From NCBI GenBank assembly GCA_014284505.1, contig JAAFYY010000001.1, forward strand, positions 2,046,001 through 2,110,000: a stretch of 64,000 nucleotides of DNA, in the 5' to 3' direction. Made by a program: the position numbers and the translations under genes. Positions 1 to 16,200 of the stretch are shown piece after piece (position 1 is the first letter of the stretch; the number at the start of each line of letters is the position of its first letter). The DNA is from Streptacidiphilus sp. 4-A2. GTDB taxonomy: Bacteria; Actinomycetota; Actinomycetes; Streptomycetales; Streptomycetaceae. The notes under the pieces are model-generated. The model had not been told where the DNA came from. It did not search any database and saw only the letters and a program-made list of their open reading frames with translations.

Positions 1-614
1 GAAGAGCTGCCGCAGGACGGCCTGGCTGCCGGCCGAGAAGGCCTCCGGGTAGTACATGATCTCGTCGCCGTCGAGCACGGTCAGGGCCGTGTCGAGGTGG
101 TAGAACCGCGGGTCCACCAGCTCCAGGCTGATCACCGGGCGCCCGAAGAACTCCTGGGCCTCCGCGTGCGCCTCGGGAGTGCTGCGGAACCCGGTCCCGG
201 CCAGCAGCCAGCCCGCGGTGGCGAGGAAGTCGCCCTCGCCCTCGTTCACATGGACCGGGTCGCACAGCTCCTGGTAGCCCGCGCCCGGAACCAGTCCAGA
301 TAGGCGGGGCCTTCGGCGGCACGCTCCGCGTTGCGGAACCGGACGCCGAGCACCCGGCCGTCCACCACCGTCGCGCCGTTCGCCGCGTACACCATGTCGG
401 GGTAGCCGGGCAGCGGGTCGATCAGCTCCACCTGGTGGCCCAGCGACTGGTGGAGGGTGAGCAGTTGTTCCCACTGGGCGACGGCGAGGCCGGTGTCCAC
501 CGGCTTGGCGGGATCCATCCACGGGTTGATCGAGTACGTCACCTCGAAGTACGTGGGCCGGCACATCAGGTCGGCGCGGGTGGGCGGTGCGGAACCTGCG
601 CGGGACTCGTTCAT
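1..614 (-). CDS. dimethylargininase / amidinotransferase-family protein (partial, C-terminus outside window)
   Basis: Probably hydrolyses methylated arginine or a related guanidino substrate to a citrulline-type product (DDAH family). The ATG at 614-612 gives a start MNESRAGS followed by MCRPTYFEVTYSINPWM, then PDMVYAANGATVVDGRVLG, a typical N-terminal substrate loop of this family. The frame breaks near 290 (one base apparently lost); in the next frame it continues with HVNEGEGDFL and FYHLDTALTVL, the latter holding the catalytic His. The catalytic Cys lies beyond the window edge, so activity cannot be judged. It is divergent from the SARP gene. In actinomycetes this gene often sits in arginine/ornithine catabolism; a cluster role is possible because an arginine pathway lies further on, but that is inference. 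Confidence 0.8.
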
Positions 615-1196
615 GGCAGGGCTTCCTTCGAGGGATGTGGCATGCGGCACGCGCGGAGGCGTCACCCGGTTCCCGGCGCGCGGACGCAGGCGGGGTGAGG
701 CGAGGTGAAGTCCTCGCATCGGCAGCCCGGGTCGCTCGCGGAGGTTGCTGATCGGGGGCCGGCCGGCTCGGGGCCGGCGGCGGGGAGACGCTGAGAACAG
801 GGGGACCTGAGAATGTGGTCGGCGCGGAATCACACGCATTTGCCGGGGCGTCGGCGAAAACCGCCCGGACGGGAAGCGGGATCCACGTACTCGGAATCCT
901 CGGGGGCACATCAGCGGCCCGATCATGGCACATCCGGACGCCTACGGGAAAACCGGCAATCTGCCTCTCTCTGCTGTGATATTCCCGCCGAGGATGCGGT
1001 GCACTACATTGTCAGAGTTAGGGGGGGTGCCCGACAGACTGCACTGCAGCTCAAGTTGGCTTGCCATGCAATTGATTCGGGCTGGGGAGAACCCTCTTCT
1101 GACGGCCCGTGCGACCGGCTGCCGTTCGTGTCCCGACGCCGCCGTTCCCGAGGGCATCCAGGTCTCGTGGTCAAAGCTGGTGGGGGGGAAGGGAAC
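615..1196. promoter_or_regulatory. divergent intergenic region between dimethylargininase and SARP gene
   Basis: This 582-base stretch holds no convincing gene; the ORFs here have no family features. It must contain the promoters of both flanking genes. I could not assign reliable -10/-35 boxes or SARP heptamer repeats by eye. Confidence 0.4.
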
Positions 1197-4100
1197 ATGG
1201 CGGAGGACATCAGATTCTCAGTGCTCGGGGCCGTGCGCATACACCGGGGCGAGACCGTTCTCGCCTCCCGTCGCCACAGCTGCAAGCTCTGCTGGTGGCT
1301 CTGCTGCTCCGTCCCGGACGATCGGCCTCGGCGCACGAACTCATCACCGCGATCTGGGGCGACTCCTCGCCGGACACCGCGCTGGCGAGCCTGCGCACGT
1401 ACGCGTGGCGGCTGCGCCAGACCCTGGAGATCGACCGTACCGACCCCAAGGTACTGATCTCACTGCACGACGGATACCAGCTGGTGGTTCCTCCGGACTC
1501 GGTGGACGCGAACTACGCGGAGAAGCTGGCCGCTGACGCCGCGCGGGCCCGGGCGCAGGGCCGGGACGACGACTGCAGCCGGCTGCTGGGCGACGCCCTG
1601 GGGCTGTGGCAGGGCGAGCCCCTGTCAGGTGTTCCGGGACCCTACGCGGACCAGCAGCGTTCCCGGCTCAACGAACTGCGGCGGGGTCTGCTGGAGGAGC
1701 GTTTCGACCACAACCTCCGGCTGGGTCGGAACTCGGCGGTGATACCCGAGCTCACCGCGTTCATCGCCGAACACCCGCTCCAGGAAAGACCCTACGGGTT
1801 CCTGATGCGGGCGCTGTACTCCTCCGGCCGGCAGGCCGACGCGCTGGCGGTGTTCACCCGGGCCCGGCACATCCTGGCCGAGGAGCTGGGCGTCGATCCC
1901 GGGCCGGAGCTGAGCGCGCTCCATGCCCGCATCCTGGCCGGCGACCCGCTGCTCAGCGCCGCCCCGCAGGGACAGGGGTACCAGCAGGCCCAGCCGGGGC
2001 CAGAGCCGGACCCGGCACCGCAGGAGGCCCATCCGGACGACCCGTCGGCACCGGCCGGAGCGGGTGGAGCGGCCGGAGCAGCCGGAGCGGGCGCGGAGGA
2101 ACTGCCCGGGAGCGGCGGCAGACCCCACCTGGTGTCCCGGCCGGCCCAGCTTCCGGCGGACACGGCCGATTTCACCGGACGCGCGGCCGAGGTGGTCGAC
2201 CTGTGCCGGGTGCTCACCAGCGCCACCAGGACGTCGCTGCCGGTGGTGTCCGTCGCGGGCATGGGCGGTATCGGGAAGACCACCCTGGCGCTGCGGGTCG
2301 CCCATCTGGCCAAGCCGCAGTTCACCGACGGACAGCTGTACGCCGACCTGGGCGGCAACGGGCTGGAGCCCGCCGAGCCGAGGACGGTCCTGGGCAGCCT
2401 GCTCACGACGCTGGGGGTCCCCGGGCACGCCCTCCCCAATGCGACCGAGGACCGCGCGCGCCTCTTCCGCTCCATGCTCGACGGCGGCGCATCCTGCTCC
2501 TGCTCGACAACGCCCGGGATCCGGCGCAGGTCAGACCGCTGCTACCGGGCTCGGCCGACTGCGCGGTGATTGTCACCAGCCGGGCCCGGCTCGCCGGACT
2601 GCCCACCTCCGCCCAGGCCGATCTGGGTGTCTTCACCACCGACGAGGCCATCGGCCTGCTGCGGTCGATCGTCGGCGGGGAGCGGGCCACCGACGAGCAG
2701 GCCGCCACCGAGCTGGTGACGGCCTGCGGGCATCTTCCGCTGGCCGTCCGGATCGTGGCCGCGCGGCTGGCCGCCCGCCCGCAGTGGCAGGTCGAGACGA
2801 TGACCCGGCGGCTGGCGGACCAGCGCCGCCGCATCGGTGAACTGCGGGCCGGGGACCTGGCGGTGGCCGCGGCCTTCGAACTGGGCTACCGGCAGTTGAC
2901 GACCGATCAGGCCAGGGCGTTCCGGCTGCTCGCGCCCACCACCCGGACCGGCGTCGGGCTGGCTGCCGCCGCGGCGGCCCTGGATCTCGCCGAGGAGGAT
3001 GCCGAGGACCTGCTGGAGGCGCTGGTGGACGCCGCCATGCTGGAGGCGCCGCTGCCCGGCCGGTACCGCTTCCACGACCTGGTCCGCTCCTTCGCGCTGC
3101 AACTCCCGGCTCCCCCGCCCTCCGAGGACGACGACGAGCGCGTCGCGGCGCTGGGCCGGATGCTCGACCACCTGCTCGCCGGAGGATCCACCGCCTTCGG
3201 GCACATGGTTCCGGGCGACCCGGTCGGCGTCTTCCTGGTCCGCAGCCCCGCCGCGGGTCCGCAGCTCGACTCCCTGGCGGAGGCCCGCGCCTGGGTGGCG
3301 ACCGAGTTCGACTGCATCACCAATGCGGTGACCCTGGCCACCCAGAGCCCGGCCGGTCCCGAGGGCCGGCTCCTGCGCACGGCGACCGACCTGCTGGTCT
3401 CCCTGAGTCCGTACGGCAAGGGCATTCCCTACGGCCAACTGGCCGAGGCCGCGCGGACGGTGGCGGAGACGGCGGCGCTGCGGGGCGACGACCGCGCCGA
3501 GGGCCGGGCCCGCTTCGTGTGCGGCAACGCCGCTCTGCAGAACACCCAGCTGGCGGAGGCCGAACTGCACATCCGGCTGGCGACCGAGGCCTGCCTGCGC
3601 GTGGACGACCGGGTCATTCTCCAGCAGACCCTCAACGACCAGGGCCTGATCGCCCAGCTCCAGCAGAACTACGCCGACGCTGTCCGCTACTACGACCAGG
3701 GGACGCTGCTGGCGCGGGAGCTGGGCCACCACTCGGGCGAGCTGACGACTGTCCTCAACGCCGCGCAGGCCCGTCTTCGCAGCGGGAGGGCCGAGGAGGC
3801 ACTGCTGGCCTGCGACCAGGCCCTGGTCGCGCTGCGGGCGGTCGCGGACCATCACGGCATCGCCTACGCGCACTATGTCCGCGGCCTGGCCCTGCACCAG
3901 CTGGAGCGCTACGAGGACGCCGCCGCAAGCTACTTGATCTGTCTGGCGCTCTGCGAGGCCGAGGGCATCCGGGGCCAGGAGGCGCAGGCGAGGCACCGTC
4001 TCGCGGACAGCCTGCGGATGACGGGCAAGTCCGTCGAGGCACTGGCGCAGGCCGAGCAGGCACTGGCCCTCTGCGAGGAGCTGGGCGCGGAACGCGAGCG

Positions 4101-4278
4101 CGGACACGCGCTGGTCGTGCTCAGCCAGGCGCTCGCCGATCTGGGCGAGCTGCGGTCCGCACTGGCCCGGGCGGTGCAGGCACGCGCCGTGTTCATCGGG
4201 CTGGGGCTCCCGGACGCCGTTCAGGCGGGAACCCTGGTCGCCGGCCTCGAACTGGCTCTGGAGCCGGCGAACGACTGA
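1197..4278 (+). CDS. AfsR/SARP-family regulator with NB-ARC and TPR domains
   Basis: Likely cluster-situated activator. The ATG at 1197 starts MAEDIRFSVLGAVRIHRG, a typical SARP opening. The OmpR-like DNA-binding domain follows (SAHELITAIWGD, LRTYAWRLRQTLE), then a bacterial transcriptional activation domain (about residues 95-245), a Pro/Ala/Gly linker, an NB-ARC ATPase with P-loop GMGGIGKTTLALR (about 355) and Walker B ILLLLDNAR, and C-terminal TPR repeats. The full length of about 1,027 residues fits the AfsR subfamily. Two frame breaks, near 1265 and 2495, look like single missing bases, since domain order is perfect once they are bridged. It lies upstream of the MbtH/NRPS operon and convergent to a tiny secreted-peptide gene. 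Confidence 0.9.
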
Positions 4279-4328
4279 ATCGCGGCACTTCTTCCGGTAC
4301 CAGCTTCTTCCGGTAACCGGGCCGGACT

Positions 4329-4553
4329 TCAGCCCTTGCTGTTCCACTCGCCGGGGGTGACCGGCGCCGGGGTCGGGGTCGGCGAGGGGGACGTCACCGG
4401 GTCCGAGGTGTCGGCCTGCACGCTCACCGACCGGCCCGGCGCCGGGGCGCCGAGGTGAACCGGGGCCGCCGAGACCGCGAGAGCCAGGGCGCATCCGGCC
4501 GCGGCCACGGTCGCACCAGCACGCAGCACCAGGGACTGAGTCGATCGCTTCAT
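4329..4553 (-). CDS. small secreted peptide (74 aa) with signal sequence
   Basis: No known family that I can name. The start MKRSTQSLVLRAGATVAAA is positively charged and leads into a hydrophobic core and an Ala-rich cleavage region near residues 27-31. The mature part is short, rich in Ser/Thr/Pro, and ends GEWNSKG. It is transcribed towards the SARP-TPR regulator gene and away from mbtH. A short exported peptide beside a TPR-containing regulator recalls peptide-sensing pairs, but nothing in the sequence proves signalling. A second peptide of similar design (29248-29448, ending SVHDWG) lies near the other regulator of this window. Confidence 0.65.
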   Translation of the reverse strand: MKRSTQSLVLRAGATVAAAGCALALAVSAAPVHLGAPAPGRSVSVQADTSDPVTSPSPTPTPAPVTPGEWNSKG

Positions 4554-4876
4554 CAGAGTGTCCGTTCACTCGGGGGCTGGGTTCGAGTAACAGTCTTCTC
4601 GCGGCCGATCTCACGCTGATACACGCGTGATCGCGGGCTCCTCTCCCGCTCCGATCGGCCCGCCCAAGGCCAGGCGATCCGGCGTATATCGCCGATGTGG
4701 AACATCGTCATCACAACGAACCGACCCGGAGGCCGCAGGGCCCCCGGCCGGGACGCAGCGACCGGGCAGGGGTGAACGGCACCTCGACCGACATCAGCGA
4801 CCCCACCCGGGACACCGGCTGCCTCCCTGCTCATCTTCACAGCACCCGCCTGCTCTTGGGAGAGGAACAGAAAGCA
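4554..4876. promoter_or_regulatory. divergent control region upstream of the MbtH/NRPS operon
   Basis: This gap separates the small-peptide gene (minus) from mbtH (plus), and presumably carries the NRPS operon promoter. It contains a perfect 6-3-6 palindrome, CGATGT-gga-ACATCG, at 4693-4707. A purine-rich AGAGGAA around 4861-4867 is the ribosome binding site for mbtH. SARP target repeats would be expected here but I could not place them with confidence. Confidence 0.45.
4693..4707. promoter_or_regulatory. palindromic candidate operator upstream of mbtH
   Basis: Perfect inverted repeat CGATGT-gga-ACATCG, about 170 bases before the mbtH start. The symmetry suits a dimeric regulator, but a single 6-base arm can arise by chance. 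Confidence 0.3.
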
Positions 4877-5068
4877 ATGACTGACGAGACCGAGGACCTT
4901 CAGACCTACCTGGTGGTCGTCAACCACGAGGAGCAGTACTCCGTGTGGCGTGCGGACCGCGAGCTGCCCAACGGCTGGAAGGCCGTCGGATCGCCGGCCG
5001 GCCGGGCCGAGTGCCTCGCGCAGATCGAGGAGCAGTGGACGGACATGCGTCCGCTCAGCGTCCGCTGA
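4877..5068 (+). CDS. MbtH-like protein
   Basis: Small NRPS partner that binds adenylation domains and promotes their folding and activity. The 63-residue protein carries the family signatures YLVVVNHEEQYSVWR, LPNGWK and the C-terminal WTDMRPLS with its conserved tryptophans. The ATG at 4877 is preceded by AGAGGAA. It lies 115 bases upstream of the first NRPS gene and is very likely co-transcribed with all three. It is unbroken, unlike the NRPS genes after it. Confidence 0.95.
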   Translation: MTDETEDLQTYLVVVNHEEQYSVWRADRELPNGWKAVGSPAGRAECLAQIEEQWTDMRPLSVR

Positions 5069-5183
5069 CCCGATCACCGCTCCGCACGATCCGCGTACAG
5101 CACCCGGGCCGGGCCGCTCAGACCGGCGGCCCCGCCCCGGGTGATCGGAGAAAGCCCTCGGCCCTATCTGCCCAGAAGGTGAC

Positions 5184-10273
<5,090 letters not shown>

Positions 10274-10277
<4 letters not shown>

Positions 10278-13200
10278 ACGAGACCGAGAACACGCCCGCC
10301 ACGGCGGACGCCCTGCGCCGGGAACTCATCGCCAAGCGGCTGGCCGGCCGGAAGTCCGCGGCCGCCGGTGGTGCGGTCGGTGGCCGGATGGAGCTGGTGG
10401 AGCGGGTCGGGGCGCTGCCGGTCTCCTTCGCCCAGGAGCGGCTGTGGCTGCTGGACCGGCTCTCCGCGACCGGCGACGAGTACATCCTCAAGTACGTCTG
10501 GCGGGTCCGGGTCCGTTGGACCGGGTGGCCTGGCAGCAGGCCCTGGACGACGTGGTCGCCCGGCACGAGGTCCTGCGCACCGCGCTGACCGAGGTCGACG
10601 GACGCCCCCTGCAACGCATCGCCGACCACGCCACCGTCCCGCTCCAGTGGCACGACCTCAGCACCACCCCCACCGACCAGCGCCTGGACCACGCCCGCGA
10701 CCTGGCCACCACCTTCTCCACCCAGCCCTTCGACCTGGCCACCGCCCCCTGCTGCGCTCCGCCGCCTGGACCCTGGACACCGACGACCACCTCGTCGTCG
10801 TCACCTTCCACCACATCGCCTCCGACGGCTGGTCCGCCAAAATCTTCACCGACGAACTCACCACCAGCTACGAAGCACGCACCACCGGCACCACCGCCAC
10901 CCTGCCACCCCTGCCCGTCCAGTACGCCGACTTCGCCACCTGGCAACGCAACCGACTCACCGGCCAGCTCCTCGACGACCAACTCACCTACTGGCGCAAC
11001 TCCCTCGCCGACCTCCCCGTCCTGGACCTGCCCACCGACCGACCCCGCCCCACCACCCGCACCGGCCGCGGCGGCACCATCACCTACACCCTCCCCACCA
11101 CCCTCATCACCCCACTCGAAACCCTCGCCCGACAGCACCGAGCCACCACCTTCATGGTCCTGCTCGCCGCCTTCCAAACCGTCCTCGCCCGCTGGTCCGG
11201 ACAGAACGACATCGCCATCGGCACCCCATCGCCGGCCGCAACCGCTCCGAAATCGAAGGCCTCATCGGCTTCTTCGTCAACACCCTGGTCACCCGCGCCG
11301 ACCTCACCGACAACCCCACCTTCGCAACCCACCTCACCCGCGTCCGCGACAACGTCCTCGGCGCCTTCGACCACCAGGACCTCCCCTTCGAACGCCTCGT
11401 CGAAGACCTCAAACCCGAACGCGACCCCAGTCGCAACCCCTCTTCCAGGCCTGGTTCGTCACCCAGAACTTCGAGCAGGCCGAGGCGCACCACGGCTCCA
11501 TCCAGCTGTCACCGATGACCCTGGACACCGGCGACCCCTCCTCGCCCTTCGACATCTCGCTGATCACGCGACCGGTCGAAGGCGGGATGAAGTTCCACTT
11601 CACCTATGCCAGGGACCTGTTCGACGCCGACTCGGTCGAGCGTCTGGCGAGCCACCTGCGCCGGCTGCTGGAGGCGGTGGCGGTCACCCCGGACGTCCCG
11701 GTCGGCAGCCTGGACCTGCTGACGGACGAGGAGCGGCAGGCTCTCGACGCCTTCGGTGCGCCGGGCGAGGTGACCGGTGAGCCGGCCTCGGTGCTGGAGG
11801 CCTTCGCGGCGCAGGCAGCCCGCGAACCCGACGCGGTAGCCGTGGTCTGCGGCGAACACCAGCTCAGCTACCAGGAACTGGCCGACCGCTCCGACGCACT
11901 CGCCGACGCCCTGCACACCGCCGGAGTCGGCCCCGAAACCCGCGTCGGCGTCTGCCTCGAACGCAGCACCTGGCTACCCGTCGCACTCCTGGGCATCTGG
12001 AAAGCCGGCGGCGCCTTCGTCCCCCTCGACCCCGCCTACCCCCACGCCCGCCTCACCCACATGGCCCAGGACGCAGCCCTCACCTGCATCGTCACCCAGC
12101 ACAAACTCACCGACCTGGCCACCTCCCTGCACCACACACCCGTCCTCGTCGAAAACCTCCCCACCACCGGCACCCGCACCACCCACCCCACCGGCACCCT
12201 CGCCTACCTCATCTACACCTCCGGCTCCACCGGAAAACCCAAGGGCGTCGCCGTCGACCACCCCGCCCTCACCCGCCACACCCACACCATCCGCCACCAC
12301 TACCAACTCACCCCCCACGACCACATCCTGCAATTCGCCTCCTACTCCTTCGACCCCTTCCTGGAGCAGCTGCTCCCGGGGCTGCTCAGCGGCGCGCGGG
12401 TGGTCATCCGGCCGGACGATCCCTGGCTGCCGGCCCATCTCCCGTCGGTGATCGAGCAGTTCGGCATCACCGTGGCCAACTTCCCACCGGCGTACTGGGC
12501 GGAGCTGGTGTCAGGTCTGTCGGCGGCGCAGGTGCCCGCGATGGCGACGCTGCGCCTGCTGATCCTCGGCGGTGAGGTCCTGCCCACCACCGCGCTCGCG
12601 GTCTGGCAGCAGCACCTCCCCGGCACCACGGTCATCAACGCCTACGGGCCCACCGAGACCACGGTGACCGCCACCGCCCACACCGTCCAGGGGGAGATCA
12701 CCGGAAGGGTGCCGATCGGCACGGCGCTGGGTGGCCGGCGGACCTACATCCTCGACCCCCACGGCTACCCCACCCCCCTCGGCGTCCCCGGCGAACTGTG
12801 CATCGGCGGCCCCGAACTCGCCCGCGGCTACCACCACCGACCCGCCCTCACCGCCGACCGCTTCACCCCCGACCCCACGGACCCGCCGGCAGCCGCATCT
12901 ACCACACCGGCGACCGCGCCCGCCGAACCCCCGACGGCACCCTCCACTACCTCGGCCGCCTCGACAACCAAATCAAACTCCGCGGCTACCGCATCGAACT
13001 CGACGAAATCCAAACCACCCTCACCAACCACCCCCACATCACCACAGCCATCACCACCATCCGCGAAGACCAACCCGGACACCCCCGCCTCACCACCCAC
13101 TACACCACCACCCACACCACCCCCTCACCACCACCGAACTCCGCACCTGGTGCGCCACCACCCTCCCCGACCACATGATCCCCACCAGCTTCATCCACCT

Positions 13201-16200
13201 CACCACCCTCCCCACCACCCCCACCGGCAAAATCGACCACAAAGCCCTCCCCGCACCCACCACCGACCGCAGCAGCACCGACAGCGACTACACCGCCCCG
13301 CGCAACCCCGTCGAACAGACCATCGCCGACATCTGGGTCGAGGTCCTCGGCACCACCCTCATCGGCATCGACGACAACTTCTTCGAGCTCGGCGGCCACT
13401 CGCTCCTCGCCACCATGGCCGTCTCCCGGATCGCCGAACAGCTGGGCCGCTCGGTCGAACTGCGCACCCTCTTCGAGAAGCCCTGCATCCGCGACTTCGC
13501 CGAGCAGGTCGCCGCCGCCGGCGACACGGTCGGTGAGCGGATGGTGCCGGTGGAGCGGGTCGGGGCGCTGCCGGTCTCCTTCGCCCAGGAGCGGCTGTGG
13601 CTGCTGGACCGCCTCTCGACGACCCGCGACGAGTACACCCTCAGCCATGTGTGGCGGGTCCGGGGTCCGTTGGACCGGGTGGCCTGGCAGCAGGCCCTGG
13701 ACGACGTGGTCGCCCGGCACGAGGTCCTGCGCACCGCGCTGACCGAGGTCGACGGACGCCCCCTGCAACGCATCGCCGACCACGCCACCGTCCCCCTCCA
13801 GTGGCACGACCTCAGCACCACCCCCACCGACCAGCGCCTGGACCACGCCCGCGACCTGGCCACCACCTTCTCCACCCAGCCCTTCGACCTGGCCACCGCC
13901 CCCTGCTGCGCTCCGCCGCCTGGACCCTGGACACCGACGACCACCTCGTCGTCGTCACCTTCCACCACATCGCCTCCGACGGCTGGTCCGCCAAAATCTT
14001 CACCGACGAACTCACCACCAGCTACGAAGCACGCACCACCGGCACCACCGCCACCCTGCCACCCCTGCCCGTCCAGTACGCCGACTTCGCCACCTGGCAA
14101 CGCAACCGACTCACCGGCCAGCTCCTCGACGACCAACTCACCTACTGGCGCAACTCCCTCGCCGACCTCCCCGTCCTGGACCTGCCCACCGACCGACCCC
14201 GCCCCACCACCCGCACCGGCCGCGGCGGCACCATCACCTACACCCTCCCCACCACCCTCATCACCCCACTCGAAACCCTCGCCCGACAGCACCGAGCCAC
14301 CACCTTCATGGTCCTGCTCGCCGCCTTCCAAACCGTCCTCGCCCGCTGGTCCGGACAGAACGACATCGCCATCGGCACCCCCATCGCCGGCCGCAACCGC
14401 TCCGAAATCGAAGGCCTCATCGGCTTCTTCGTCAACACCCTGGTCACCCGCGCCGACCTCACCGACAACCCCACCTTCGCAACCCACCTCACCCGCGTCC
14501 GCGACAACGTCCTCGGCGCCTTCGACCACCAGGACCTCCCCTTCGAACGCCTCGTCGAAGACCTCAAACCCGAACGCGACCTCAGCCGCAACCCCCTCTT
14601 CCAGGTCCTGTTCGACGTCAACGACCGGCCCGCCACCCTGGTCACGGCTGCCGGGGCCGAGTTCGCGCCCTTCGAACTTCCGCGGGAGACAGCGAAGTTC
14701 GACCTCTCCCTGTCCTTCGGCACGGGCAGGGAGGGCCGCTTCTCGATCCATGTCGAGTACGCCACCGACCTCTTCGACGAGGCGACCGTGCTGCGCCTGG
14801 CCTCGCACGTCGAGAGCGTCCTGGCCGAGATCGCGCACTCGCCCGGCACCAGGGTCGGCGACCTGCGGATGCTGTCCGAGCAGGAGCGGTCGATCGTCGA
14901 CGCCTTCGGTGCGCCGGGCGAGGTGACCGGTGAGCCGGCCTCGGTGCTGGAGGCCTTCGCGGCGCAGGCAGCCCGCGAACCCGACGCGGTAGCCGTGGTC
15001 TGCGGCGAACACCAGCTCAGCTACCAGGAACTGGCCGACCGCTCCGACGCACTCGCCGACGCCCTGCACACCGCCGGAGTCGGCCCCGAAACCCGCGTCG
15101 GCGTCTGCCTCGAACGCAGCACCTGGCTACCCGTCGCACTCCTGGGCATCTGGAAAGCCGGCGGCGCCTTCGTCCCCCTCGACCCCGCCTACCCCCACGC
15201 CCGCCTCACCCACATGGCCCAGGACGCAGCCCTCACCTGCATCGTCACCCAGCACAAACTCACCGACCTGGCCACCTCCCTGCACCACACACCCGTCCTC
15301 GTCGAAAACCTCCCCACCACCGGCACCCGCACCACCCACCCCACCGGCACCCTCGCCTACCTCATCTACACCTCCGGCTCCACCGGAAAACCCAAGGGCG
15401 TCGCCGTCGACCACCCCGCCCTCACCCGCCACACCCACACCATCCGCCACCACTACCAACTCACCCCCACGACCACATCCTGCAATTCGCCTCCTACTCC
15501 TTCGACGCCTCGCTCGAACAGACCCTGCCCGGCCTCACCGCCGGAGCCCGGATCGTGATCCGCCCCGACCAGATGTGGACCACCGAGGAACTCTGCGAGC
15601 AGATCCGCACCCACGGCATCACCGTGATGGAGCTGGTCCCCACCTACTGGGCCGAGTTCGCCGCGAGCCTCGACCACACCTCCGCCCAGGCCCTGGCGAC
15701 GCTGCGCCTGGTGATCACCGGCGGCGAGGTCCTCCCGCCCGCTCCCACCGCGCCTGGTTCACCCACCTCCCCCAGGTCCCGGTGGTCAACACCTACGGCC
15801 CCACCGAAACCGCCATCGCCGCCACCGCCCACACCGTCACGGGCGCACCGGCGAGCGCATCCCGATCGGTACGGCGCTGGTGGCCGGCGGACCTACATCC
15901 TCGACCCACGGTACCCCACCCCCTCGGCGTCCGGCGAACTGTGCATCGGCGGCCCCGAACTCGCCCGCGGCTACCACCACCGACCCGCCCTCACCGCCGA
16001 CCGCTTCCCCCGACCCCCACGGACCCGCCGGCAGCCGCATCTACCCACGGCGACCGCGCCGCCGAACCCCCGACGGCACCTCCACTACCTCGGCCGCCTC
16101 GACAACCAAATCAAACTCCGCGGCTACCGCATCGAACTCGACGAAATCCAAACCACCCTCACCAACCACCCCCACATCACCACAGCCATCACCACCATCC

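Noticed and set aside
10488..15069. Long minus-strand ORFs opposite NRPS 2 (for example 13288-15069)
   Set aside because: Gly/Val/Glu-rich shadow frames of C-rich coding DNA; they repeat wherever the module duplication repeats.
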